DNA from: Candidatus Tayloriibacteriota bacterium
GTDB lineage: Bacteria > Patescibacteriota > Minisyncoccia > Phycocordibacterales > PALSA-1337
NCBI GenBank assembly: GCA_025353045.1
Contig: JANXRK010000023.1
Location: 1 to 18,400 of the forward strand
Direction: 5' to 3'
DNA: 18,400 nt
In this document: positions 1-7,289 of the stretch, piece after piece
Position numbering within the stretch: the stretch's first letter is position 1
How the letters are laid out: every line of letters begins with the position of its first letter
Program-made: the position numbers and the translations under genes
The notes under the pieces: model-generated
The model's database searches: none
Seen by the model: only the letters and a program-made list of their open reading frames with translations
What the model was told of the DNA's origin: nothing

Positions 1-17
1 CTAGTTTACTTGCAAAG

Positions 18-932
18 ATGAATGTTGATGAGGCAGAAATGCGAAATGAAGGTAAGATGGAAAAACATGTAGAGCTTTTTGACTCTTTAGAGACAGTGCA
101 AAAAGGTTATAAGGATCTATGTAGGGAAAAACTTACAAAGGATTTAGGTATTACATTAAGTGACGCTGATATGGAATCTATTGATGCGCATTTAGAGCAA
201 AAAGCTGCAGAGAAGCCAGGGCATATATTTGAATTACAGAAAAAACTTGAAAAGCAAGAGAGTCTCTCGGGGAGTATTGCTGGATTGGAAGATAAAATAG
301 GTACTTTTGATCGAAATAAAAAACAAGGAGATAAGGATGAATTTGCTTTTCTTGGCTACTTTGTCATGGACCATACTTACGGCGCTGCTTTACGAGGAAT
401 GAAAGAGCGTCGAGCTGGTAAAGAGGGTGATGTAAGATCAGAAATACTCAGCGAAATATCGCAGATCGTGGCACTCCATGCAGCAATTAAAGAAGCAGTA
501 GCGAGACAGTTAAATGAAGTCCTCACGAATACAAATACAACTTCTGAAGGGCTAAATAAGCTACAAGAAAGATTTGATATGCTCAGTGACAAGGGTAACA
601 AAAAACTTAATTTAGTGGACAAATTACCACCTAATTTCCAAGAAAAACTAGATAAAGCTATTGATGATAAAGTGGGTAGTGAAATATATACTTCTTTTGA
701 GAGTGCAGAATTAGGTCAAGGGACTTTTTCAAGACTCGAGAGAGTAGTTGAGAGTTATATGAAAGTTGGAAAATTCGGCTCACGAGAAGGAATGGATGCT
801 CGCAGTATGCTTATGGCTAATCTGTCAGAGATAGCGGAAAATCTTTCTGATAATGCCGATAATAGAGCTAAAAGAATCATGTTGTATCGAATCATGAATA
901 AAGCCAAAGCTGGAAAGTATAATGAGAAATAA
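18..932 (+). CDS. Hypothetical helical protein, possibly 5'-partial
   Basis: I do not recognise this family. From the first ATG the product is 304 aa, rich in Glu, Lys and Leu, with no signal peptide, no membrane segment and no cysteines that suggest a metal site. The pattern of charged and aliphatic residues suggests a mostly alpha-helical, soluble protein with coiled-coil stretches, for example around residues 70-100. The reading frame stays open from position 3 upstream of this ATG, so the true start may lie outside the window. It is followed after 16 nt by a second helical protein and then by a metalloprotease-like gene on the same strand, so the three probably form one transcription unit. 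Function is unknown; that it is a real gene is likely from its length and the tight spacing. Confidence 0.7.
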   Translation: MNVDEAEMRNEGKMEKHVELFDSLETVQKGYKDLCREKLTKDLGITLSDADMESIDAHLEQKAAEKPGHIFELQKKLEKQESLSGSIAGLEDKIGTFDRNKKQGDKDEFAFLGYFVMDHTYGAALRGMKERRAGKEGDVRSEILSEISQIVALHAAIKEAVARQLNEVLTNTNTTSEGLNKLQERFDMLSDKGNKKLNLVDKLPPNFQEKLDKAIDDKVGSEIYTSFESAELGQGTFSRLERVVESYMKVGKFGSREGMDARSMLMANLSEIAENLSDNADNRAKRIMLYRIMNKAKAGKYNEK

Positions 933-948
933 TTATTTATAGTATCTT

Positions 949-1236
949 ATGAACAACGATAAAATTGCGCAACTTGAAAAACTTCTCTCTGAAAATAAAA
1001 TAGCTGAGGCTAGTGCCTTGATCAAAGAAATCATGGGTGAAAAGATGACGAGTGAAGAAAGGGGAGAACAGCTTGTTAATTTTGCCACGATGTATCTCGA
1101 TATTTTAAATAGTATTGATAGCGAATACGAAGCTGCGCTTAAAGAAGCGGTTGTTGCCCTAAAAGAACTTGATATTAAAGACTCAAAGAAACGAGACGAG
1201 GATAAATTAAAAAAGGTTAGAGAGGGTCTTCAGTAA
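949..1236 (+). CDS. Small hypothetical helical protein (95 aa)
   Basis: The product is a 95-aa, highly charged, probably all-helical protein with no membrane segment and no recognisable motif. It starts 16 nt after the previous gene and ends 18 nt before the next, which suggests co-transcription with both. A TATAGT hexamer at 938-943 sits 5 nt before the ATG, so an internal leaderless promoter is also possible. No Shine-Dalgarno sequence is visible. The family is not recognised and no function is proposed. Confidence 0.65.
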   Translation: MNNDKIAQLEKLLSENKIAEASALIKEIMGEKMTSEERGEQLVNFATMYLDILNSIDSEYEAALKEAVVALKELDIKDSKKRDEDKLKKVREGLQ

Positions 1237-1254
1237 TTCTCACATTACATTGTT

Positions 1255-2202
1255 ATGGAAAAACTGTCGAATGAAAATCCCGAAAATATAGAATCTAAAG
1301 AGGATGCAGTAGAATCTTCATTGGGTCAAATTTCACAATGTTCTCAAAGATGGCTACAGCTTGGCTTTGCTGCTGGAGCACTTCTTGTTGGTGGGGCAGG
1401 AATAGAACGGAGGATGGGAAATGAAGCTGAATATGCGAGCCATGTAAGTTCTAGTGAAAACGAAAAATCACATGCGGAAAGAAAGAATGAGGAAATTGAA
1501 ATTAAAAAGATTTTTGGTGATTCAGTTGTATTCGAGATTCAAGATGGAGATTACAGAGCTTATTTTGAAAGAAAATCTGTCGAAAGACTTGAACCAAACC
1601 TTGTGAACATGAATGCGGCTGGGTGGGAGAGATTTTCTAATGAAGCATTTACTGAAAAGTATTTAGAGTATCCGAAAGGGTGGATTGCGGGAGAAGTGGG
1701 AGAAGTAAAATATATTGATAGTATGAATATTGATATAGAGTCTAAGCGTAAAATCGGAGGTGAAGTCGTAAATGGTATTATCGGGGCGCCTACAATTTTT
1801 GTTTATAGAAACACACAATCTGTTGGCAATGAACCTCTAATTCCCATAAAACGTGAAGTTGTTATGCATGAACTTGGTCATGCCAATGATTGGAAGACTG
1901 ACAGAGATCTCAATCTTAAAGAACGTTACGATCTACTTTTATCCGTGTATAACCGTATCTCAAGTCCTGATTCCTATCATCGTGACGGAGATCGATATTA
2001 TGAAAATTATATTGATGGTACTCAAGAGGGTCTATATCAAGGAGCCCGAGAGTATTGGGCAGATATTTGCGCTGGATACTTTTTGAATCCACAAAAATTT
2101 ATCGAGAAACATCTAGCTGACTTTAATCTCGTTGATACATATGCAAAAAAAAATGATCCAACCTTTGATATTTTTAATCCCGAAAGAGGTAAACATCCTT
2201 AA
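1255..2202 (+). CDS. Membrane-anchored HExxH zinc-metalloprotease-like protein
   Basis: The 315-aa protein has a short acidic N-terminus, one hydrophobic segment at about residues 33-50 and a charged linker, followed by a globular domain. Residues 205-209 read HELGH, the zinc-binding HExxH motif in which two His bind zinc and Glu activates water. About 57 residues later comes EYWADICAGYF, in which E266 is a reasonable third zinc ligand. Glu in an E-x2-A-x4-Y/F context resembles the gluzincin layout of anthrax-lethal-factor-like peptidases. Identification as a metalloprotease is therefore by motif; the substrate is unknown. Third gene of a tight row with two helical proteins. The membrane segment is short (about 18 residues), so anchoring is probable but not certain. 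Confidence 0.7.
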   Translation: MEKLSNENPENIESKEDAVESSLGQISQCSQRWLQLGFAAGALLVGGAGIERRMGNEAEYASHVSSSENEKSHAERKNEEIEIKKIFGDSVVFEIQDGDYRAYFERKSVERLEPNLVNMNAAGWERFSNEAFTEKYLEYPKGWIAGEVGEVKYIDSMNIDIESKRKIGGEVVNGIIGAPTIFVYRNTQSVGNEPLIPIKREVVMHELGHANDWKTDRDLNLKERYDLLLSVYNRISSPDSYHRDGDRYYENYIDGTQEGLYQGAREYWADICAGYFLNPQKFIEKHLADFNLVDTYAKKNDPTFDIFNPERGKHP

Positions 2203-2222
2203 TTCGACGTATTTTATTATGA

Positions 2223-2228
2223 TATAAT
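2223..2228 (+). promoter_or_regulatory. -10 box of a leaderless ndk promoter
   Basis: A perfect TATAAT lies 6 nt before the ndk ATG. With the usual geometry of the -10 hexamer (positions -12 to -7), transcription would start on the A of the ATG, so the mRNA would have no 5' leader. No convincing -35 is seen; TTCGAC at 2202-2207 is a weak candidate. Confidence 0.7.
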
Positions 2229-2234
2229 CTCGCC

Positions 2235-2822
2235 ATGATACATCCTAAAAAAGAAAAAACCCTCGTCATTATCAAGCCGGACGGCATCCAGAGAAGTCTT
2301 GTTGGTGAAATCATATCTCGATATGAAAGATCTGGGCTCAAATTGATCGCTATGAAAATGATAGTGCCAAGTGCTGATCTTGTTGAAAAACATTATACAC
2401 TCGATCCAGAGTGGAGAAGGGTTACTGGTGAAAAGACTATTAAGGGTTATAAAGATAAAGGTTTAGTCGCTCCAATCAACGATCCACTTGAAGTGACTAA
2501 AATTCTTCTTACTAGACTCGTTACGTATATCACAAGTGGTCCAGTTATATGTATGGTGTGGGAAGGAGCTCATGCAGTGTCTATTGTCAGAAAACTTACC
2601 GGCGGAACAGAGCCTTTGATGTCTGATGTCGGAACAATCCGCGGCGATTTTGTAATTGATTCATATCAAATGACTGATAAAGATAGTCGAGCTGTGCGAA
2701 ACCTTGTCCATGCTTCAGGTTCTCCAAAAGAAGCAGAAGATGAGATCAAACATTGGTTTACAAAAGAGGAAATCATCGAGTACCGTCACATCCAAGAGAA
2801 AATTTTATATGAAACATTGTAG
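2235..2822 (+). CDS. ndk: Nucleoside diphosphate kinase with internal insertion
   Basis: Transfers the gamma phosphate from ATP to nucleoside diphosphates through a phospho-histidine, balancing cytosolic NTP pools. The N-terminal strand TLVIIKPDGIQRSLVGEII (residues 9-27) and TSGPVICMVWEG (100-111) are family hallmarks. GTIRGDF at 133-139 and NLVHASGSPKEAEDEI at 156-171 complete the fold, with H159 as the catalytic histidine. At 195 aa it is longer than the usual 135-150 aa. The excess lies mainly at residues 57-95, between the HY motif and TSGP, where the short segment of typical enzymes is replaced by about 40 residues. A few extra residues also precede the catalytic histidine. The start is fixed by the TATAAT box 6 nt upstream. 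It is followed by a separate RNA gene, so it is probably monocistronic. Confidence 0.95.
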   Translation: MIHPKKEKTLVIIKPDGIQRSLVGEIISRYERSGLKLIAMKMIVPSADLVEKHYTLDPEWRRVTGEKTIKGYKDKGLVAPINDPLEVTKILLTRLVTYITSGPVICMVWEGAHAVSIVRKLTGGTEPLMSDVGTIRGDFVIDSYQMTDKDSRAVRNLVHASGSPKEAEDEIKHWFTKEEIIEYRHIQEKILYETL

Positions 2823-2859
2823 ACGAATTGTCACCTTGATGTCTTAACAAGAAAAAGTA

Positions 2860-2887
2860 TTGTATTTGAAAATGAGAGTAATATAAT
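2860..2887 (+). promoter_or_regulatory. Sigma-70-type promoter of the structured RNA
   Basis: TTGTAT (2860-2865) and a perfect TATAAT (2882-2887) are separated by 16 nt. The predicted start near 2893-2894 coincides with the first base of the long closing helix of the RNA described next. That makes a stand-alone RNA gene more likely than a leader of the next CDS, which has its own promoter. Confidence 0.6.
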
Positions 2888-2892
2888 TAGAA

Positions 2893-3060
2893 TAGGTTAC
2901 ATGAGTATTAACTCTATAACTTTTTAATTTGGGAGATCGAGAAGCTTCGCGCTTCAATTATGTTGCACCTTGGTGTTATCATTAAGATCACCCACCTAGT
3001 ATTTTACTAGGCTAATACTTTTGTAACCTACAAAGAATGCCCGAAAGGGTCTTTTTTGTT
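2893..3060 (+). ncRNA. Candidate structured non-coding RNA, class unknown
   Basis: No reading frame of note lies here, but the 5' and 3' ends pair over a long distance. U2893 plus AGGTTACA (2894-2901) pair with TGTAACCT (3022-3029) plus A3030. After a 2x2 internal loop, AGTATTA (2904-2910) pairs with TAATACT (3013-3019). Inside, GGGAGATC (2931-2938) pairs with GATCACCC (2986-2993) around one A-A mismatch. Within that arm GAAGC/GCTTC (2941-2955) and CACC/GGTG (2966-2975) form small hairpins. CCTAGTA/TACTAGG (2995-3011) forms a 7-bp hairpin stacked next to the closing helix. The unit has its own promoter and an intrinsic terminator. I see no signature of SRP RNA, RNase P RNA or 5S rRNA. A 6S-like role cannot be excluded because 6S RNA also has paired ends, but the three-way layout differs. 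Confidence 0.6.
3032..3060 (+). terminator. Intrinsic terminator after the structured RNA
   Basis: A GCCC-GAAA-GGGT hairpin (3039-3050) is flanked by an A-rich 5' arm and a run of six T (3052-3057). The flanks extend the stem as A-U pairs. Confidence 0.75.
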
Positions 3061-3076
3061 TATGACTATTTTGGGA

Positions 3077-3082
3077 TATAAT
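3077..3082 (+). promoter_or_regulatory. -10 box of a leaderless promoter
   Basis: A perfect TATAAT lies exactly 6 nt before the ATG at 3089, downstream of the terminator that ends the RNA gene. It gives the membrane-protein/RNase gene pair its own start. Confidence 0.7.
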
Positions 3083-3088
3083 TAGCCG

Positions 3089-3475
3089 ATGCAACACTTA
3101 AAACTTTTCCTGATGACCCTTGGCCTCTTGATTGTTTTATTATTTTTTCATGTTATCGGTATGACCAGGCATTTCTATTTGAATTATTGGTTTTACGATA
3201 TCATCGCTCACATCCTTGGTGGAATATGTATCGCTTTATCTATATTTGCTATATCAGAAATTTTTAATATTAAAATCATTAAAAATAATTTGTGGAATCT
3301 CATTGCCCTCACATTTATCGCTGGCCTCGCGTGGGAAGCGTTTGAAGTTTACTATGATATTTCCGGATACGTTTTTGGGACGCTGGCATATAAACTCGAT
3401 ACAGCAAAAGATCTTTTTGATGATGTTTTGGGTTCAGTCATCATTTGGCTTGCTTTAAGAAATAAAAATAAATGA
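3089..3475 (+). CDS. Small multi-pass membrane protein, YjdF/VanZ-like
   Basis: The 128-aa product has about four hydrophobic segments (residues 5-23, 33-57, 68-85 and 112-124). Conserved-looking polar motifs sit between or at the ends of these: DIIAHILGG, WEAFEVYYD, and DTAKDLFDDVLGS near the C-terminus. The spacing of D..H..GG, WE.FE and DT..DL..D..G resembles the DUF2238 (YjdF) and VanZ-like inner-membrane families, whose molecular functions are poorly defined. The assignment is by eye. The start is set by the leaderless TATAAT 6 nt upstream. The last codon overlaps the start of the downstream RNase gene (ATGA at 3472-3475), so the two are probably translationally coupled. Confidence 0.7.
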   Translation: MQHLKLFLMTLGLLIVLLFFHVIGMTRHFYLNYWFYDIIAHILGGICIALSIFAISEIFNIKIIKNNLWNLIALTFIAGLAWEAFEVYYDISGYVFGTLAYKLDTAKDLFDDVLGSVIIWLALRNKNK

Positions 3476-4830
3476 GTGCTTTTATAACATTTTGTAGTGG
3501 AGTGGGAAGTGTGACGGGAGCTAATTTTCTCTTGGAGATGGGAAAGACGAAGGTCTTGATCGATTGTGGTTTGATACAAGGCGAAAAGGTTGCTCAAGCA
3601 GAAAATCGAGTAGATTTTCCGTATAAACCTTTGGAGATCAATATGCTTTTCATAACTCACGCCCATCTCGATCATGTCGGTAGAATCGCCAAGCTTGTAA
3701 AAGATGGTTTTAATGGAGTTATATATTCAACACCAGAGACTTTCTCACTTGCTCAACTCATCATGCAAGACGCGCTTGGTTTGCTTACGCGAGAAGCTAT
3801 TCAGGAAGGTATTCTGCCGCTGTATGAAGAACAAGATATGAAAAAAGCTTTCAGTCTGTGGCAAACTATTTCATATCATGAAGAAAGAGCTTTCCCTGAA
3901 GGATTTTCTGTGTATCCAAAAGATGCCGGACATATACTCGGCTCATCAATATTTCAATTCACTTTTGAAGGAAAAAAAATAGTATTTACAGGAGATTTGG
4001 GAAATAGCCCTACGCCATTGCTTCGAGATACAGAAAGTATTGATGGGGCAAATTATGTTGTGATGGAAAGTGTCTATGGCGATAGGAATCATGAGCCAAA
4101 AGATGAGAGACGAGAAAAGTTGCAGGCAATTATTAAAGACATTATCGCCAAGCAAGGAACGCTCATCATCCCAGCTTTTTCTCTAGAGCGAACACAGGTT
4201 ATTTTATATGAAATCAATAAGCTCGTTGAATCAAAAATGATTCCGATCATTCCTGTGTATGTCGATTCACCTTTGGCAACAAAGGTCACCGATATTTATA
4301 AAGCTAGTACGAAATTATTTAATGATAGAGCCCAGTCAGAGATAAAAGGCGGGGATGATTTGTTTAATTTTCCAAGACTCTCTTTTACCGTAAATGCTGA
4401 AGAATCTCGAGCGATTGATCATGCAAAGTCTCCCAAAATCATCATTGCTGGGTCAGGAATGTCAGTCGGGGGGCGTGTGATCCATCATGAAGAACTCTAT
4501 CTTGGTGATGCAAAAAACACCGTGCTTCTCGTCGGCTATCAAACAATGGGATCGATCGGAAGACATTTGCTTGATGGGGCAAAGAAGGTAAGTATTCATG
4601 GAGTGGAGTTTTCAGTGAATGCAAAAATAGAATCTATCTTAGGATACTCATCACATAAGGATTCAGATCATCTTGTAGAATTTGTAAGTAGCGCAGAAGA
4701 TAGTGCAAAAAAAGTCTTTGTAGTCATGGGTGAACCAAAAGCGTCACTTTTTTTGGTGCAAAAAATTAGAGATAATTTAGGAATGGATGCGATGTATCCG
4801 GAAAGACTTAAGAGATACGAATTGAATTAG
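3472..4830 (+). CDS. Beta-CASP metallo-beta-lactamase-fold ribonuclease
   Basis: The 452-aa protein belongs to the MBL-fold RNA-processing family related to CPSF73/Ysh1, which cleaves or degrades RNA with two zinc ions. Visible ligands are HAHLDH at residues 63-68, the His in GHILGSS (H154), Asp in FTGDLG (D175) and H395 in GYSSHKDSDHL. The beta-CASP insert shows motif A in MESVYGDRNH, VPAFSLERTQ-like sequence, VYVDSPLA, and GSGMSVGGRVIHHEEL. There is no KH or RNase J C-terminal extension, and its length fits the stand-alone YSH1-like proteins common in bacteria. It overlaps the upstream membrane-protein gene by 4 nt. Its stop codon overlaps the stop codon of the convergent rplT gene, with no terminator between them. 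Confidence 0.92.
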   Translation: MSAFITFCSGVGSVTGANFLLEMGKTKVLIDCGLIQGEKVAQAENRVDFPYKPLEINMLFITHAHLDHVGRIAKLVKDGFNGVIYSTPETFSLAQLIMQDALGLLTREAIQEGILPLYEEQDMKKAFSLWQTISYHEERAFPEGFSVYPKDAGHILGSSIFQFTFEGKKIVFTGDLGNSPTPLLRDTESIDGANYVVMESVYGDRNHEPKDERREKLQAIIKDIIAKQGTLIIPAFSLERTQVILYEINKLVESKMIPIIPVYVDSPLATKVTDIYKASTKLFNDRAQSEIKGGDDLFNFPRLSFTVNAEESRAIDHAKSPKIIIAGSGMSVGGRVIHHEELYLGDAKNTVLLVGYQTMGSIGRHLLDGAKKVSIHGVEFSVNAKIESILGYSSHKDSDHLVEFVSSAEDSAKKVFVVMGEPKASLFLVQKIRDNLGMDAMYPERLKRYELN

Positions 4831-5177
4831 TTTACTTTCTTTACGATAGCCTCAAATGACTTTGGATTCTCGAGTGCAAGTGTTGCGAGTGACTTTCGGT
4901 CGATAGCGATATTTGCTTTCTTCAAGTTTCCAATAAACTTACTGTATGAATACTTTGGATCAATGTTTCGTAGAGCAGCATTGATTCGAACATTCCAGAG
5001 TCTTCGGAAATCACCCTTTTTGTCTCTTCGGTGTGCGAAAGCGTATGCTCCAGCGTGTGAAATAGCTTCATAAGCCATTCGCTCCTTTGTACTTCGTCCA
5101 AAACGATAGCCTTTTACTTGCTTTAGAATATTCTTTCTTGTTTTTAGTGCGTGAACGCCTTTCTTTACTCGTGTCAT
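4827..5177 (-). CDS. rplT: 50S ribosomal protein L20
   Basis: The 116-aa, very basic protein matches bL20: MTRVKKGVHALKTRKNIL at the N-terminus, then KGYRFGRSTKERMAYEAISH and AYAFAHRRDKKGDFRRLWNVRI, with the INAALR and SYSKFIGNLKKA segments typical of the C-terminal globular domain. It binds 23S rRNA early in large-subunit assembly; in several bacteria L20 also represses this operon. It is the last gene of infC-rpmI-rplT, 30 nt after rpmI. No Shine-Dalgarno sequence precedes the ATG. Its stop codon overlaps that of the convergent RNase gene. Confidence 0.97.
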   Translation of the reverse strand: MTRVKKGVHALKTRKNILKQVKGYRFGRSTKERMAYEAISHAGAYAFAHRRDKKGDFRRLWNVRINAALRNIDPKYSYSKFIGNLKKANIAIDRKSLATLALENPKSFEAIVKKVN

Positions 5178-5207
5178 GGTATTTTTTTATGTCTTTATGC
5201 CGTTAAT

Positions 5208-5393
5208 TTATGCATTGATTAAAAATCGACTCTTTTCCTTTGCTGTCATATGGAAAGGTGTTGATCTCTTTTTGGCGAGCTGAGCTCGTCGACTCTCTTT
5301 AGAATTGAAATGATTTTGGCCAGTTGAACGAGCAAGAATCTTTCCATTTTTTGTTACTTTAAGTCTCTTTAGAAATGATTTATTTGTTTTCAT
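5208..5393 (-). CDS. rpmI: 50S ribosomal protein L35
   Basis: A 61-aa basic protein with the bL35 pattern: MKTNKSFLKRLKVTKNGKI, then GQNHFNSKESRRAQLAKKR. It is a small large-subunit protein. It lies between infC (10 nt upstream) and rplT (30 nt downstream), the classical order, which supports the call despite the short length and divergent sequence. Confidence 0.93.
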   Translation of the reverse strand: MKTNKSFLKRLKVTKNGKILARSTGQNHFNSKESRRAQLAKKRSTPFHMTAKEKSRFLINA

Positions 5394-5403
5394 TATTTTT
5401 ATA

Positions 5404-5916
5404 TTATTTTTTCTCTATTATGACCGACAATCCTTTTAGTCCTTTTGTGACGGGGACTGAAACTTTGTAGTCAACAGTTATTAGTTTTAAAACTCGATCC
5501 ATTCTTTCTTTATGGAAATTAATATCCATGTACTTTGATCTGCCTGATAAGTAGAGGTCGATCTTCACTCTATTGCCTTCACTAAGCCATTCTGAGGCTT
5601 TTTTGGCTTTTAGTTCGAGATCATGGTCTCCTGTACCTATTTTAACCTGGATATTCTTCAATTCTGACGTCTGGGTGCGAGATTTGGCTACCCTCTGCTT
5701 CTTCTTTTCATCATACTGAAATTTACCATAATCCATGATTTTTGCAATAGGAGGGATGGCATTTGGTGATATTTCAATAAGATCGAGGTTTCGAGCCTTT
5801 GCTTCATCCATTGCCTTAGCAAAAGGAAGAACACCGAGGTTCTGACCTTCTTCTGTTATAACCCGTAATTCAGGAGCTTTTATAAAGTTATTGATGCGTA
5901 CGCGAGTAGTGCTCAA
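5404..5916 (-). CDS. infC: Translation initiation factor IF-3, TTG start
   Basis: The 170-aa protein has the two-domain IF-3 plan. The N-domain carries RINNFIKAPELRVITEEG, LGVL and ARNLDLIEISPNAIPPIAKIMDYGKFQY; a charged linker follows. The C-domain contains ELKNIQVKIGTGDHDLELK, VKIDLYLSGRSKY and a final IIEKK. IF-3 prevents premature joining of subunits and proofreads the start codon on the 30S subunit. The only reasonable start in frame is TTG (5916-5914); no ATG lies between it and the upstream in-frame stop. Rare infC start codons (AUU in Escherichia coli) support autoregulation, so TTG may serve the same role here; this is inference. A TATAAA hexamer lies about 20 nt upstream. The preceding cls-like gene ends 30 nt before. 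Confidence 0.95.
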   Translation of the reverse strand: MSTTRVRINNFIKAPELRVITEEGQNLGVLPFAKAMDEAKARNLDLIEISPNAIPPIAKIMDYGKFQYDEKKKQRVAKSRTQTSELKNIQVKIGTGDHDLELKAKKASEWLSEGNRVKIDLYLSGRSKYMDINFHKERMDRVLKLITVDYKVSVPVTKGLKGLSVIIEKK

Positions 5917-5946
5917 AGTATTATTTATTAGTCTATTTATAGCATC

Positions 5947-7020
5947 TTACATGAAATCTCGCAATAACCGAGCAAAGAAGTCCATACATTTTTCAAGAGG
6001 AGATCTCGCCTTCCATTTTTCATAGGTAATCTCTTCAGCATGAAGAAGGTCTTGGATAAAATGAACAGAAAGCTCCTTTGCAAAGAAGGGATCGGTACTT
6101 ACGATGTTAGCTTCAAAGTTATAAAGGATGCTTACGGTATCGAGATTGAGTGTTCCTACACTTGCCCACGTATCGTCTACAACAATTGTTTTGCTATGAA
6201 TCATTTTGCCTTTATATAAATAAATTTTCACACCAGCCTTTAGCATTTTATTAAAAAAAGAACGGCTGCACATATCGACGAAGGGATGGTCGCTTGATTC
6301 TGGAATAATTATTTTTAAATCTATGTTTTTTCTTGCGACTCTGCACAGTACTCGAGAAAGATGTCGCGTCGGAACAAAATAAGGAGTTGTAATGTAGATA
6401 TGTTTTTTAGCATCACGAATTGAAGCAATAATCTGCTTTGTTAATTCATGTTGACGAGACAATGGGGTGTTTGTGATGTAGTGAAAGTCACCCTCGACAC
6501 TCTCAATAGTTCTAGATACTTTTTTGTGTTGAGCGCGACTCCACATTTTTTCAAATTCTTTATCCATTTCTTTTACGACTGGACCTTCGATACGAACGAC
6601 GGTGTCACGCCAATTTTTCATTTCATCAGAAACACACATACTTCCGGTAAATCCTATTTTACTATCAACGATGAGAGTTCTTCGATGATTTCTAAAATAC
6701 CAAGATTTATAGTTATGGAATTGGAGAAAATTGGGTAGAAGAGTTTTGAAAAAGAGAAGTTCAATATTCTTTTCTTTGAGCTCAGTGGCGATCGATGAAC
6801 CAAAAAAACTAAAGCTTCCCGCAGCATCCCAAATCATTCGAATTTTAACACCTTCTTTGGCTTTTCTAATGAGAACCTCGAGGAACTTCTGACCTATTTC
6901 ATTTGTTACAAAAATGAATTGCTCGAGGTCAATTGTCTCTTTTGCCTCCTCACAAGCCTTAAGCATTGCTTGCCAGCCAGCCTCGTTTGTTGTGTAGAAA
7001 TTCCAGAGTGTTTTCTTCAT
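5947..7020 (-). CDS. Phospholipase D / cardiolipin synthase-like protein
   Basis: The protein belongs to the PLD superfamily with two HKD catalytic motifs. Numbered from the longer 359-aa frame (M1 at 7026), they are HRRTLIVD at 114-121 and HSKTIVVDD starting at H277. In the first motif the usual HxK is HxR (R116), a substitution seen in other bacterial cardiolipin synthases. The sequence lacks the two N-terminal membrane helices of ClsA, so it is closer to ClsB-type soluble or peripheral enzymes, which join two phospholipid head groups to make cardiolipin. The exact substrate is not certain. ATGs exist at 7026 and 7020. I prefer 7020 (357 aa) because TATACT at 7032-7027 is exactly 6 nt upstream, the leaderless spacing used by other genes here. 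infC follows on the same strand. Confidence 0.88.
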   Translation of the reverse strand: MKKTLWNFYTTNEAGWQAMLKACEEAKETIDLEQFIFVTNEIGQKFLEVLIRKAKEGVKIRMIWDAAGSFSFFGSSIATELKEKNIELLFFKTLLPNFLQFHNYKSWYFRNHRRTLIVDSKIGFTGSMCVSDEMKNWRDTVVRIEGPVVKEMDKEFEKMWSRAQHKKVSRTIESVEGDFHYITNTPLSRQHELTKQIIASIRDAKKHIYITTPYFVPTRHLSRVLCRVARKNIDLKIIIPESSDHPFVDMCSRSFFNKMLKAGVKIYLYKGKMIHSKTIVVDDTWASVGTLNLDTVSILYNFEANIVSTDPFFAKELSVHFIQDLLHAEEITYEKWKARSPLEKCMDFFARLLRDFM

Positions 7021-7026
7021 CTTCAT

Positions 7027-7034
7027 AGTATAAT
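7027..7034. promoter_or_regulatory. Overlapping divergent -10 boxes, both leaderless
   Basis: On the plus strand TATAAT (7029-7034) lies 6 nt before the ATG at 7041. On the minus strand TATACT (7032-7027) lies 6 nt before the ATG at 7020. The two -10 hexamers share four base pairs, so the polymerases cannot occupy both at once. Confidence 0.6.
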
Positions 7035-7040
7035 ACAGTT

Positions 7041-7169
7041 ATGGAAAATTTTATATTTATCGTTGTAGCTGTGGTATTTGGGTACCTATTTTTTGGTCCG
7101 CACGCCAAAGGAAAGCCGAAAGATGATAAAAAGCCAGGAGGGGGTGGAAAGGAGGGGCCTAAAAAATAA
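7041..7169 (+). CDS. Small single-pass membrane protein (42 aa)
   Basis: The product has a hydrophobic N-terminal helix (about residues 3-18, rich in Ile, Val and Phe) followed by a Lys- and Gly-rich tail with a run of four glycines. This is the layout of a single-pass small membrane protein with a cytosolic tail. The ATG is exactly 6 nt after a perfect TATAAT, which is the main reason to believe it. No family is recognised. A longer minus-strand frame covers the same bases but has no promoter and a proline-rich, unlikely sequence. Confidence 0.55.
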   Translation: MENFIFIVVAVVFGYLFFGPHAKGKPKDDKKPGGGGKEGPKK

Positions 7170-7289
7170 CTTAAAAATAAAAAGTTATGCACTTATTTTA
7201 AAAAGTTTTTTAATTCAGATTGGAAAAAATGTTATTGTACATACAGAGTGGTCGATCACTTATTTTATTAAAAATATTTTTACACTCAT

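Noticed and set aside
2893..3060. SRP RNA, RNase P RNA or 5S rRNA
   Set aside because: No GGAA-tetraloop domain IV, no RNase P core motifs and no 5S loop motifs were found, and the size does not fit RNase P.
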